DNA from: Nostoc sp. XA010
GTDB lineage: Bacteria > Cyanobacteriota > Cyanobacteriia > Cyanobacteriales > Nostocaceae
Reading direction: 5' to 3'
DNA: 64,000 nucleotides
Assembly (NCBI RefSeq): GCF_020829625.1
Contig: NZ_JAIVFX010000005.1
Location: 124,001-188,000, forward strand
Part shown: one piece after another, positions 56,043-64,000 of the stretch
Layout: each line of letters opens with the position of its first letter
Position numbering within the stretch: the stretch's first letter is position 1
The notes under the pieces: model-generated
Told to the model about the DNA's origin: nothing
What the model saw: the letters and a program-made list of their open reading frames with translations, nothing else
Database searches by the model: none
Translations under genes and position numbers: made by a program

Positions 56043-56072
56043 ATTAATCAATATATAACCTGATGTTAATAC
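56043..56072 (+). promoter_or_regulatory. Candidate Pho box (three 8-bp units, 11-bp period)
   Basis: Units attaatca, tataacct and gttaatac are spaced by 3 bases each. They match the cyanobacterial PhoB/SphR box (tandem YTTAAYYW). It lies about 230 bp upstream of the phoX start; the rest of 55822-56299 shows no gene. Confidence 0.6.
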
Positions 56073-56299
56073 TGAGTAGTTAAATTAATAAAAACTTGAC
56101 TATTTTGCCTGCGTAAGCAGCATCAGCCAGTCTTAATTTGTTATTCACTGCTATTTATTGGCTGTTAAAAATGTGTCAAATTTCAATAAACATCGAAGTA
56201 ATTTATGTAAATATTTAAAGTTTTTCTTTACCAAATTCCTCATCTTATTGAGAGATGAACTGAATAACAACCTCGTAAGCCTTAAATGGAGAACAAAGA

Positions 56300-58462
56300 A
56301 TGAAAGGACGCTTTCACCCTAAAAACAATTTGACCCTCAACCCATCCGGTAACGAGTCAATTCGTGATGTGATTGACCGCGTTAGTTTGAGTCGGCGGCG
56401 GTTCATCATGACGGCTGTGGGTACGTCGGTGCTAACTGTTCTGGGCGATGTTTCTATCGGTGGCTTTCTCCAAAGTGTTGATGCAGCTCCGATTCCCAAA
56501 GGAACGGGATTTGCTGGCATAGGCTTTAAGAGCATCCCACCGAATCTACTCAACCCAGCTACAGGACTTCTGGAAAAGGATCTTGTCAGTGTTCCTGAAG
56601 GTTACACAGCAAAAGTACTGGTTGCTTGGGGAGATCCGATCGCACCTGGTGGCCCAACTTGGCTACCAGATGCCTCCCAAGATGCAGCTGCTCAAGAAAA
56701 GCAGTTTGGTATGCACAATGACGGCATGTACTACTTCCCTTTACAACCAGGGAATGTTGTTGGTCGGACAGTAAGTTCACAAGCAAGATCGTTAAGAGGC
56801 TTTTTAAACCAGCCCATCAATACTGGTCTACTGTGCGTCAACCATGAGTATACCCAAGAATCAATTTTGCATCCCGATGGTCTGGATGTAGTCACTATTG
56901 CCAAAGTACGTAAGTCTCAGGCTGCTCATGGCGTGTCTGTTGTGGAAATTTCCAAAAAGGGCAATGAGTGGAGTTTCAATCGCAATTCATCTTATGGTCG
57001 GCGCATTACGGGCAACACGGAGATGCGAGTTTCGGGGCCTGCGGCTGGCAATGCACTTTTAAAGTCAAAAAAGTTTTCAATTCAGCCAACTGGATCTGTT
57101 GACACTGGGACACTCAACGACGGCTATACCGCTTATGGTACGCTCAACAACTGCGCCAATGGCTACACTCCTTGGGGTACTTACTTGACCTGCGAAGAGA
57201 ACTGGAACGGCTACTTTGCTAACTCTACAGGAGATGTAGCTGCAATTCCAGGCATCGAAAAGTCTGACATCTTAGCAGGGCAGAATCGATACGGTGTACT
57301 CAAACAGTCTAGCTATCGCTGGCCAGAAGTTGATCCACGATTCGATGCCAGCACCAACCCACTCGAACCCCATTTATTCGGCTGGGTGGTTGAGATTGAT
57401 CCCTACAATCCACAAAGCAAACCAGTCAAACGCACTGCCCTTGGTCGGTTTAAGCACGAGAGCGCTCAGGTTGTTGTTGATGACAATAACCGTGTTGCTT
57501 TCTATCAGGGTGACGACGAGCGCAACGAGTATATCTACAAATTCGTTTGTGCCCAACCTTTAAATCCCGGCAATCGTGATGCTAACCGAGATTTGCTCGA
57601 CAACGGTGTTCTGTACGTTGCCAAATTCAATGACAACGGTACTGGCAAGTGGATTCCTTTGGTCTACGGTCAGAATGGTTTGACACCAGAGAATGGTTTC
57701 AGAAGCCAAGCTGAAGTACTCGTTAAGACAAGACAAGTCGGTGATCGAGTTGGCGCAACCATGATGGATCGCCCAGAGTGGGTAGCTGTACGTCCTCGCA
57801 TCGGCGGATATAAAGAGATTGAAGTCTACTGCACATTGACCAACAATAATCGTCGGGGCACAACTCCAGTTTCCTCCAATCAGCCAGACGGCACAACAGC
57901 AGCAAACGGTGCGCGTCCTCCCGTAAATCCTCCCAACCCACGTCCTGACAACCGTTACGGTCACATCATTCGCTGGCGCGAAGATGGACGCAGTGTTACA
58001 GCAACTACCTTCAAGTGGGATATTTTCTTTGAAGCTGGGGACAAAACTAAACCCGAACCAAATCTTCAGGGCAACATTAAAGGTGACGACTTAAGTTCAC
58101 CAGATGGTCTGTGGTTCGACAACTTTGGTCGCCTTTGGATTCAGACCGACCACTCAGGCGATGGTATCGGTGATTTAGTAAACATCGGTAGCAACACCAT
58201 GTCGTGTGCTGACCCCAACACCAAACAAGTTAGGCGCTTCTTGACCAGCCCTACGGATTGTGAGGTAACTGGTATTACCAGCACACCCGATGGCAAAGCG
58301 ATGTTTATCAACATCCAGCACCCAGGCGATCGTGGAGATGCCTCGAATCCCACGATCGCTAGCAATTGGCCTAACAGTCAAGGTTATGGACCATCAGGTC
58401 GTCCACGTTCATCAGTGGTAGTAATTACCCGAAATGACGGTGGCGTTGTTGGTGGTCTTTAA
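56300..58462 (+). CDS. phoX: PhoX-type alkaline phosphatase (DUF839)
   Basis: A 720-residue exported enzyme that frees phosphate from organic esters; PhoX uses calcium and iron. The twin-arginine signal SRRRFIMTAVG lies at residues about 31-41, followed by a hydrophobic stretch, so it is exported folded by Tat. PhoX features include VLVAWGDPIAPGGPTW, TYLTCEENWNGYF, SPDGLWFDNFGRLWIQTDHS and the C-terminal CEVTGITSTPDGKAMFINIQ. Length is in the usual range for cyanobacterial PhoX. The Pho-like box upstream fits induction by phosphate starvation. Confidence 0.92.
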   Translation: MKGRFHPKNNLTLNPSGNESIRDVIDRVSLSRRRFIMTAVGTSVLTVLGDVSIGGFLQSVDAAPIPKGTGFAGIGFKSIPPNLLNPATGLLEKDLVSVPEGYTAKVLVAWGDPIAPGGPTWLPDASQDAAAQEKQFGMHNDGMYYFPLQPGNVVGRTVSSQARSLRGFLNQPINTGLLCVNHEYTQESILHPDGLDVVTIAKVRKSQAAHGVSVVEISKKGNEWSFNRNSSYGRRITGNTEMRVSGPAAGNALLKSKKFSIQPTGSVDTGTLNDGYTAYGTLNNCANGYTPWGTYLTCEENWNGYFANSTGDVAAIPGIEKSDILAGQNRYGVLKQSSYRWPEVDPRFDASTNPLEPHLFGWVVEIDPYNPQSKPVKRTALGRFKHESAQVVVDDNNRVAFYQGDDERNEYIYKFVCAQPLNPGNRDANRDLLDNGVLYVAKFNDNGTGKWIPLVYGQNGLTPENGFRSQAEVLVKTRQVGDRVGATMMDRPEWVAVRPRIGGYKEIEVYCTLTNNNRRGTTPVSSNQPDGTTAANGARPPVNPPNPRPDNRYGHIIRWREDGRSVTATTFKWDIFFEAGDKTKPEPNLQGNIKGDDLSSPDGLWFDNFGRLWIQTDHSGDGIGDLVNIGSNTMSCADPNTKQVRRFLTSPTDCEVTGITSTPDGKAMFINIQHPGDRGDASNPTIASNWPNSQGYGPSGRPRSSVVVITRNDGGVVGGL

Positions 58463-58526
58463 AGACGATAGGAACAGATTCATTTAGCGATCGCTCTTTT
58501 GTCACTACAGTATCTTAAATAGTTTT

Positions 58527-58575
58527 AAATCACCTTAATCCTTAACCCTAAACATGGGTAAGGGTAAGGTGATTT
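58527..58575. terminator. Bidirectional terminator hairpin
   Basis: Outer arms aaatcacctta and taaggtgattt are exact; inner ttaaccc/gggtaa also pair. It lies between the convergent phoX and PEP-CTERM genes and has A/T tracts on both sides. Confidence 0.85.
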
Positions 58576-58586
58576 ACTTGTAGCTA

Positions 58587-59135
58587 TTAACCCACAACTT
58601 TTGTTGCTCTCTTCTTACGTTGCATCCACAATCCCATAACAGCAGCAATAGCTGTACCACCAACAGCTAACGGTTCGGGTACTTTAGCGTAGCTTACAGT
58701 ACCTACTTGTGTTGTATTTACTGATTGATCAATCAGATAAAAGTTGTTTCCTCCTACATTTGGAGTATTTGGATCACTTGCGATCGCAAACTGGTCTGCA
58801 ACAAAATAGCTTAGTCCCAAAATTTCGCCATTATTAAAGCTGGCTATAGGAAAACTGTCGAAATCACTATCATCTACTTGTGTATAATTAGTACCTAAAT
58901 AGTTGAATGCAACTGCTAATCCATTCTCAACTCCTAATGTCTCAAGACCTGTATTGGTTAAGGTCGAGTCATCGTATTGAAAAGAACCGAAATACTGACC
59001 GGGATTATCGCCAGATGTGGCATTTACAGTGAAACCGTAATTAACCAAGGCAGCTTGCACCGATTTAGTACCAACAGCAGCAACGGAGATGGCAGCTGCA
59101 ACGGTAGCAATACCAAGATTCGTAGCTAATTTCAT
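58587..59135 (-). CDS. PEP-CTERM sorted secreted protein
   Basis: A 182-residue protein. The ATG at 59135 gives a signal peptide (MKLATNLGIATVAAAISVAA, cleavage near VQA-AL); earlier starts only add an unlikely leader. The C terminus has the PEP-CTERM signal: VPEPLAVGGTAIAAVMGLW followed by basic MQRKKR. Such proteins are sorted by exosortase and often end up in the extracellular matrix. The middle part is acidic and Asn/Asp-rich with no known domain. It is convergent with phoX. Confidence 0.88.
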   Translation of the reverse strand: MKLATNLGIATVAAAISVAAVGTKSVQAALVNYGFTVNATSGDNPGQYFGSFQYDDSTLTNTGLETLGVENGLAVAFNYLGTNYTQVDDSDFDSFPIASFNNGEILGLSYFVADQFAIASDPNTPNVGGNNFYLIDQSVNTTQVGTVSYAKVPEPLAVGGTAIAAVMGLWMQRKKRATKVVG

Positions 59136-59984
59136 CAGAAAATACTCCAAAGGAAAAAAATTAATAGTCCTGTAATTCCACTTAAATAAGCTTTTAACCA
59201 CTGCGTACAGGTTAAGAAATATCAAACAAAAGATTATCATTATAAAATCTTTAAGCTTCTCACGTGTATATAACTTTTCTGTAAAATAGCAATTTCACCC
59301 ATCTACACAGTATCAAAAGGTTTCAAGCCTCTGACTTTAGTCCTTGTATTGTTACTGTCAAATTGTCATGAAATCAGGTGAAAATAATTCACTGAACCGT
59401 ATTAGTAGTAAGTGAATATCCAAATTGGAAGCTCATAATCTTTAAAATTTTATTCAAAAGTTAGAAAAATCGGTAAAAAAGATTCTTATTCTCAATATGT
59501 ATTTATTGAGGTATATCGCCTGCCCCAAAGGCGTTTATTGTCTATATCAGTAGGAGCTTAAAAGATAATGGTTATCATCCTCTCAATGAGGATAATAGGT
59601 CGATTCCAAGTTTTAGTTACCAATAAAATTATGTGTAATTAGTAACTAGTGATTAATATGATGATTACTGTAAATTGTAAATATTAATATGCTTTAATTT
59701 TTGATTTTAACAAAATCATTACCATTTCTTAAATTAAGTAAGATAGATTTTTTATGGGCATATATTTTGTGTAGTATTCATATACTTCTGAATCTAACAA
59801 AATAGATTTTAAAAAAAGATTGGTGAGTAATATTATAAAAAAGGCATGAAAAAAGTCTTTAAACATAGGCTGTTAAAAGACAATATTTGAAGATATACAT
59901 TCAAAGTTGAGAGCATACTCACCACAGATACAGATGGTAAGAATGTTTGAAGCTAATACTGTACTGCAAAAAGGCTTTTGAGTA
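59136..59984. other. Long AT-rich gap between divergent genes
   Basis: No gene is seen. The region contains a Zur-like palindrome at 59563-59577 (listed) and a half-site gattatcatta near 59232, just upstream of the PEP-CTERM gene. Confidence 0.45.
59563..59577. promoter_or_regulatory. Zur-like palindrome
   Basis: agataatggttatca matches TGATAATnATTATCA at 13 of 15 positions with intact GATAA/TTATC arms and the right 3-base centre. It lies 407 bp before the metal exporter gene, farther than usual for an operator. Confidence 0.4.
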
Positions 59985-60977
59985 ATGGTTTCACTTCAAT
60001 GGTGTGGATGTGCAGATAATCAGGTAAAAGTAGTTAATAATTATCAGAAAGCAAAAACTTTGTGGATAACAGTAGGTTTACTTGCTGTTTTTTTTGTTGC
60101 TGAGTGGAGTGTGGGTTTATGGAGCCAAAGTTTATCTCTACAGGCGGATGCAGGACACATTTTATCTGATATTGCAGCTTTAGCAATATCGCTAATTGCC
60201 AGTTTTGTAGCACAAAAACCAGCTAAAAAAAAGGCAACATTTGGACATCACCGGATCGAAGTTTTAGCAGCTTTGCTGAATGGATTAGGTTTGCTGGCGA
60301 TCGCTACTTTTATCATATTGGAAGCTATTCAGCGCTGGCAACATCCAGCAGCAATTTTAGGCTTACCAATGTTAGCAATTGCAGTATTAGGTTTAATCGT
60401 CAATCTACTCAATATTAATTTGCTTCATCCCCACACTCACAACGATTTAAACCTGCGAGGAGCTTTGCTTCATGTCATCGCCGATACTGCTAGTTCTGTT
60501 GGTGTAATTATAGCTGCTTTAGCAGTTCATCTCTGGGATTGGTGGTGGGCAGATGTCGCTATTAGTATAGTCGTTGCAACTTTTACGGGTTTGAGTGCTT
60601 TACCTTTAGTGCAAGAAAGTTTAAAGATTTTTTTGGAGTATGCACCGGAATCAATTGACCCTGTTGAGGTGGAAATATCTCTCCAATCTTTTCCTGGTGT
60701 TGTGCAAGTAGAAAAACTTCGCATCTGGACAATTAGCTTAAATAAGGTAATGCTTTGTGCCAATTTGACAGTTGAATGTACAACTATTCAGGAACGCGAT
60801 CGCTTACTTACTAAGTTGGAAACTCACATCCGAAAAACTTTTAATATTGCTGAGATAACTTTGCAGCTAACTAGCTGTATAAAACCTTCAGCGTTACCAA
60901 TTCATCCTTTATTTAACCAAGATTTAGTTTTCATGTTGTCTGCAAGTAAAAATAATTCAAACATGGAACATACGTAA
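59985..60977 (+). CDS. CDF-family metal cation exporter (CzcD/ZitB-like)
   Basis: A 330-residue efflux protein with six membrane helices. The two metal-site motifs are present: HILSD (helix 2, near residue 57) and HVIAD (helix 5). A short His-containing loop (LLHPHTHND) lies between helices 4 and 5. The C-terminal cytoplasmic domain of about 110 residues is the usual CDF dimerisation part. Zinc, possibly with cobalt or cadmium, is the likely substrate and would be pumped out against protons. A Zur-like site lies in the upstream gap. The start at 59985 is the first ATG. Confidence 0.93.
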   Translation: MVSLQWCGCADNQVKVVNNYQKAKTLWITVGLLAVFFVAEWSVGLWSQSLSLQADAGHILSDIAALAISLIASFVAQKPAKKKATFGHHRIEVLAALLNGLGLLAIATFIILEAIQRWQHPAAILGLPMLAIAVLGLIVNLLNINLLHPHTHNDLNLRGALLHVIADTASSVGVIIAALAVHLWDWWWADVAISIVVATFTGLSALPLVQESLKIFLEYAPESIDPVEVEISLQSFPGVVQVEKLRIWTISLNKVMLCANLTVECTTIQERDRLLTKLETHIRKTFNIAEITLQLTSCIKPSALPIHPLFNQDLVFMLSASKNNSNMEHT

Positions 60978-61035
60978 ATCGATAATTATGCTAATTACTA
61001 CTATAATCAATCCTCCAAATGTTTGTCTGTATTGA

Positions 61036-61057
61036 GTTTTTAAAGAGTTTTTAAACA
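61036..61057 (+). promoter_or_regulatory. 11-bp direct repeat, possible Pho-type box
   Basis: gtttttaaaga and gtttttaaaca lie head to tail with an 11-bp period, the helical spacing used by Pho boxes, but the bases fit the consensus only in part. It precedes the small secreted protein and PhoA-like genes. Confidence 0.35.
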
Positions 61058-61095
61058 TAATGCTTATTGGCATTTTTTCCAATTGTCAAAGCATA

Positions 61096-61124
61096 GCGAT
61101 GTCTACGACGGGCTACGCCTACGT
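61096..61124. repeat. Dispersed repeat gcgatg...gggctacgcc
   Basis: gcgatgtctacgacgggcta and the next nine bases are the same 29-bp unit, with four or five differences, as the one inside the ParD-like gene at 7345-7373. Confidence 0.8.
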
Positions 61125-61163
61125 TGATTGCAACTCGGTTATTTACTAAAAGGTTTCCTGATC

Positions 61164-61400
61164 ATGACTCTCATTCAAAAATCCAAAATGATTTCATTCC
61201 TGAAACAGTACAAACGCGCCTTGGCTTGGTTTATATCTGGTCTGGTTATGGCAGCTTTGTTGTTTTTAGGAACATCAAATCAACAACCAGCAACTGCCTC
61301 TGAGCAAAGTCAAGTCACAGCCTCAACTGTGCCAGATGTGACTCATACATACTCAGATTTTGGTGCTACTCATCTAGAACCAAATTTTTATCAGTATTAA
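61164..61400 (+). CDS. Small secreted peptide with a phosphatase-like leader
   Basis: A 78-residue protein from the ATG at 61164 (or 48 residues... from the inner start MISFLKQYKR). Its leader MISFLKQYKRALAWFISGLV is clearly related to the leader of the PhoA-like enzyme starting 40 bases after its stop (MISFLQKYKRFLAFTMASFF). After the signal peptide only about 40 polar residues remain (VPDVTHTYSDFGATHLEPNF). It may be a remnant of a duplicated phosphatase or a small secreted partner. Confidence 0.6.
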   Translation: MTLIQKSKMISFLKQYKRALAWFISGLVMAALLFLGTSNQQPATASEQSQVTASTVPDVTHTYSDFGATHLEPNFYQY

Positions 61401-61439
61401 CGGCTAACACTTGCTCAATTAACTTTAAGGCACACTTCA

Positions 61440-63446
61440 ATGATTTCATTTTTGCAAAAGTACAAGCGATTTCTAGCCTTTACTATGGCTAGCTTCTTTT
61501 GTACCGTTCTACTCGTATTTGGTAATTCTGTTTTTCAGCCGACTATGGCGGCTGGTAATGGAGTTAACGTAATTATCATGATTGGCGATGGTATGGGTTG
61601 GAATATGGCACGGGCCGCAGCCGTTGCCAAAGGCGCTCCTTTTTACACCAGTGGTAAAGGCTCAGGTCTGAGCTTCCAAAAGCTAAGTGGATATGGATTA
61701 GTGACTACTTACGGCACAACTATTCAGGGAAATACACCAGCCAATCCCACAGACCAGCCCCATCTAACAGGTAACTCTGCTCTGGATGGGTCTGATACAC
61801 TTACCGGTGCAAGTCCTATTCGTCCCAACTTCTCGTTCCAGCCTACTCCTTTTAACCCTGGCAATCGAGCTGATGGTAATAGCCTAGAGGATGGTAATCT
61901 TGCGGGTTATGACATCAGTAAGGGCGGCCCTGTTCCTTGGGTTCCTTTGACCCCTGCTAATGCTGGTACTTATGACAAAGATTACATCAAGTACAGTTAT
62001 CCCGACTCTGCTAACACAGCTACAACTCTGTATACAGGAGTAAAGAGCTTTAACAATGCGATGGGGGTAGACATTTACGAGAAGAAGTTGAAAACCATCC
62101 TAGAAATTGCCAAAGAAAAAGGTAAGTCTACAGGCTTGGTAACTTCCGTACCTATTAGCCATGCAACGCCTGGTGCTGCGGCTTCTTTTGTAAATCGTCG
62201 TAGTAAGTATGACAGTGTTTACGACCCCAGCAAGACCAACCAAGACAGCATTTTGCAACAGACATTGCTGAACTTTAAACCCAATATTTTGTTGGGTGGC
62301 GGTCATCCCAAAGATTTTGAAAATAGAGAAAGCACAAGTACAGCAGAAGGTGTCTTTAAGTATACGTATATTACAGAAGACACTTACCAGCATCTGAAGA
62401 ATAATCCTACGTCCAATCGTTACGGCTATACCTTTTTGGAACGCGGCCCTAATGCAGCTAAAACACTGCTAAAAACGGCTGCTAAAATCGACCCCAACAA
62501 GGGAGGCAGATTATTTGGTCTATATGGTGCGCGTGGGCAAAATGGCAACATTCCTGTTAGTTCCTCTAAGGGAGACTATAGTTTGACAGGTCTGGATAAC
62601 TTTTCTCTGTATACCTCTGTTGTCAAGCCTGGAACGCCGGATACCTGTCCATCAGGTCAGATAATAACCGGTACTGCTGGGGATTGTGTTCCTGTTATTG
62701 ATGCAGCTGGTAATCCCATTGCTCCTAATGCTCCTGCACCCGATACTGTCCGTCCTCTGGCTCCCGGTGAAACTGATGCCAGCTTTATTGCTAAAGAGAT
62801 TAACGAAAATCCGACTTTGGCTGATTTAACCAAAGCAGCTTTAACCGTTTTAGGGAAAGACAAAGATGGCTTCTGGTTGATGGTTGAGGGAGGCGATATC
62901 GACTGGGCTGCTCATGACAACAACATGGATAACCTGATTGGTACCATGAATGATTTTGATAAGGCAGTCGAGCAGGTCATTAGTTGGGTAGATAATCATG
63001 GTGGTTGGAGTAAGAACTTGCTACTGGTTACTGCTGACCATGACCACTATCTAACTCTAAATAATGACTTCACCTCTAAATTGACTCCCAATCCTAACCC
63101 AAATCAGGCTAAAGGCTTGAACTATAACGCCAAGGACATCACCTTTGTCAAGCACAATCCTACTGATGCTGGTCATTTCTGGGGGTCTGATCCAAATTAC
63201 AAATATCTCTGGGGTAGCCATAGCCGCCGGGTTGTACCTGTTTACTACCAGGGTGCTTACGCATCAACTCTGACGCGATCGCTAGGACAAGGCTTCCAGA
63301 TTACAGATAGCTCTGGTACTTATACTGTGCCTGGTGTTCGGGGCGTGGTTGACCAAAGTCATATCTTCCAAGCCATGAAAACTGCGATGGGCGTTGGCGA
63401 AGCCTCTCGGAGAGAAGCCCCGCCTTCGGCGATCACAAGTCCGTGA
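61440..63446 (+). CDS. PhoA-family alkaline phosphatase
   Basis: A 668-residue exported phosphomonoesterase. The signal peptide occupies residues 1-37 (ends near MAAGN). Metal and catalytic motifs are MIGDGMGWN (residues about 47-55), PDSANTATTLYTG with the nucleophile Ser, GGDIDWAAHDN, VTADHDHY and WGSHSRR. It is larger than E. coli PhoA because of insertions around residues 90-180 and 380-430. The last 18 residues (GVGEASRREAPPSAITSP) are encoded by a dispersed repeat and replace the natural end. With phoX it makes a second, unrelated phosphatase in 8 kb. Confidence 0.92.
   Translation: MISFLQKYKRFLAFTMASFFCTVLLVFGNSVFQPTMAAGNGVNVIIMIGDGMGWNMARAAAVAKGAPFYTSGKGSGLSFQKLSGYGLVTTYGTTIQGNTPANPTDQPHLTGNSALDGSDTLTGASPIRPNFSFQPTPFNPGNRADGNSLEDGNLAGYDISKGGPVPWVPLTPANAGTYDKDYIKYSYPDSANTATTLYTGVKSFNNAMGVDIYEKKLKTILEIAKEKGKSTGLVTSVPISHATPGAAASFVNRRSKYDSVYDPSKTNQDSILQQTLLNFKPNILLGGGHPKDFENRESTSTAEGVFKYTYITEDTYQHLKNNPTSNRYGYTFLERGPNAAKTLLKTAAKIDPNKGGRLFGLYGARGQNGNIPVSSSKGDYSLTGLDNFSLYTSVVKPGTPDTCPSGQIITGTAGDCVPVIDAAGNPIAPNAPAPDTVRPLAPGETDASFIAKEINENPTLADLTKAALTVLGKDKDGFWLMVEGGDIDWAAHDNNMDNLIGTMNDFDKAVEQVISWVDNHGGWSKNLLLVTADHDHYLTLNNDFTSKLTPNPNPNQAKGLNYNAKDITFVKHNPTDAGHFWGSDPNYKYLWGSHSRRVVPVYYQGAYASTLTRSLGQGFQITDSSGTYTVPGVRGVVDQSHIFQAMKTAMGVGEASRREAPPSAITSP
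63388..63434. repeat. Dispersed palindromic repeat in the phosphatase 3' end
   Basis: gcgttggcgaagcctctcgg with agagaagccccgccttcggc forms nested hairpins (cctctcggagagaag; gccccgccttcggc). The unit is of the kind seen in gaps near 1260-1360. It provides the last codons of the gene. Confidence 0.7.
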
Positions 63447-63494
63447 ATTGAATACGCCGCTTCACTAAGACACTAACTGAAAAGCTTTCTGTTG

Positions 63495-63530
63495 CAGAGA
63501 CGTGCTAACACACGTCTCTGTCTCAAAAAA
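63495..63530 (+). terminator. Hairpin after the PhoA-like gene
   Basis: cagagacgtg (63495-63504) and cacgtctctg (63511-63520) are perfect inverted copies with a 6-base loop. The following tctcaaaaaa gives a T-tract only for the minus strand, so termination of the plus-strand gene is plausible but not certain; the unit is also a common repeat. Confidence 0.55.
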
Positions 63531-63573
63531 CTATTGCGGTATTATTGCACCTGTTCTTTTATCAAGGGAAAAA

Positions 63574-64000
63574 ATGACTGACTCCATCTTCAAGAAGTTA
63601 GCAGCTGCAACGGTAGGAACTGCTTTGATTTTTTCGTTAGGGGAAACTATGCCGGCTCTTGCAGCAGCCCTAACTTATAATTTTTCTAATGACGATAAAA
63701 CTCTCACAGGCACTTTTTCATTTGATCAAGCAGCAGCAGAAGATCAAGAAGTAACGATCGCAGAAGGTTTAAAGATTTCTGCTAGCTATGGTGGCCAGTC
63801 ATACACTGAAGCCGATGATCCTTTAGCGTCAGTTTTCACCGACTTTTCGGGAACAATTTTTAACCAAGCGGGGTTAGGGTTATATTTTACACCTAGCGCT
63901 TTTAATGTCTACCGGGAAAATTTTATCAATCTAAACGATTCCATTAGTGCAGGTGTTCAGACTGTCACTTATACCAGTGTTCCAGAGCCAAGTTTAATGC
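63574..64000 (+). CDS. PEP-CTERM secreted protein, cut by the window edge
   Basis: A frame of 142 complete codons starts at ATG 63574 and runs off the window. It has an AGGGAA ribosome binding site. Residues 1-31 are a signal peptide (FKKLAAATVGTALIFSLG, cleavage near ALAA-AL). The mature part is acidic and Asn/Asp/Ser-rich (TYNFSNDDKTLTGTFSF). The end VTYTSVPEPSLM is the start of a PEP-CTERM motif, so only about 20-25 residues are missing. It follows the PhoA-like gene by 127 bp. Confidence 0.85.
   Translation, partial: MTDSIFKKLAAATVGTALIFSLGETMPALAAALTYNFSNDDKTLTGTFSFDQAAAEDQEVTIAEGLKISASYGGQSYTEADDPLASVFTDFSGTIFNQAGLGLYFTPSAFNVYRENFINLNDSISAGVQTVTYTSVPEPSLM

Noticed and set aside
1..64000. 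tRNA, rRNA or tmRNA genes
   Set aside because: No cloverleaf with a GGTTCRA-type T arm or other stable-RNA landmark was found on reading both strands; a dedicated search would be needed to be certain.

Overview
The window is chromosomal DNA of a filamentous, probably heterocyst-forming cyanobacterium close to Nostoc/Anabaena. The evidence is the many GCGATCGC (HIP1-type) octamers, cyanobacterial marker genes (chlB, pcyA, a cyanobacterial PsbP, cobH, Ycf37, a probable ndhP, a DevBCA exporter), abundant heptanucleotide repeats in the gaps, and two PEP-CTERM proteins. Core genes (ribosomal proteins L33, S18, L35, L20, S2; EF-Ts; DapB; RecG) show that this is the main replicon.

Layout. 1-15 kb: an MBL-fold hydrolase, probable NdhP, an RDD membrane protein, rpmG-rpsR-RNase II/R, a decayed ParDE pair, a pentapeptide-repeat lipoprotein, rpmI-rplT with an amino-acid binding protein, Ycf37, a copper amine oxidase, a cyclophilin and chlB. 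15.9-20.7 kb is accessory: a broken polymorphic-toxin domain and an immunity-like gene lie between chlB and a diverged second copy of the chlB 3' end, followed by a plasmid-type CyRepA1 replication protein. 20.7-35 kb is mostly housekeeping: a DUF2470 protein, PPP phosphatase, M48 protease, a DUF4330 protein, a Zn/Mn binding protein behind a Zur-like box, YtxH/DUF948 proteins, a multiply frameshifted VapBC-like pair, Psb32-like, CobH, DapB, PsbP, Maf and PcyA. 35-50 kb: DevBCA, a HAD phosphatase, a DUF4336 gene split by a 391-bp hairpin-ended insert, a MAPEG/AraC pair, rpsB-tsf-hypothetical-recG. 50-54.5 kb is a defence-like locus: a three-helix membrane protein followed by a metallophosphoesterase-NACHT-LRR protein. 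54.8-64 kb: a glycosyltransferase, PhoX behind a good Pho box, PEP-CTERM proteins, a CDF metal exporter and a second, PhoA-like alkaline phosphatase.

The most unusual locus is the metallophosphoesterase-NACHT-LRR gene. All five phosphoesterase motifs, a complete NACHT ATPase and twelve near-identical 22-residue LRRs lie in one reading frame, interrupted by a single TAA at codon 92. Its last codons are supplied by a roughly 114-bp MITE-like repeat. It resembles the STAND/NLR-like proteins of bacterial antiviral defence, and its membrane-protein neighbour may be a partner.

A second theme is genome decay and repeat invasion. Three toxin modules are broken, one gene is split by an IS200/605-like non-autonomous element, and short repeats have entered coding regions in frame (the ParD-like antitoxin, recG, the C terminus of the PhoA-like phosphatase). 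All coordinates and motifs were read by eye; family names rest on remembered family signatures, not on database searches.
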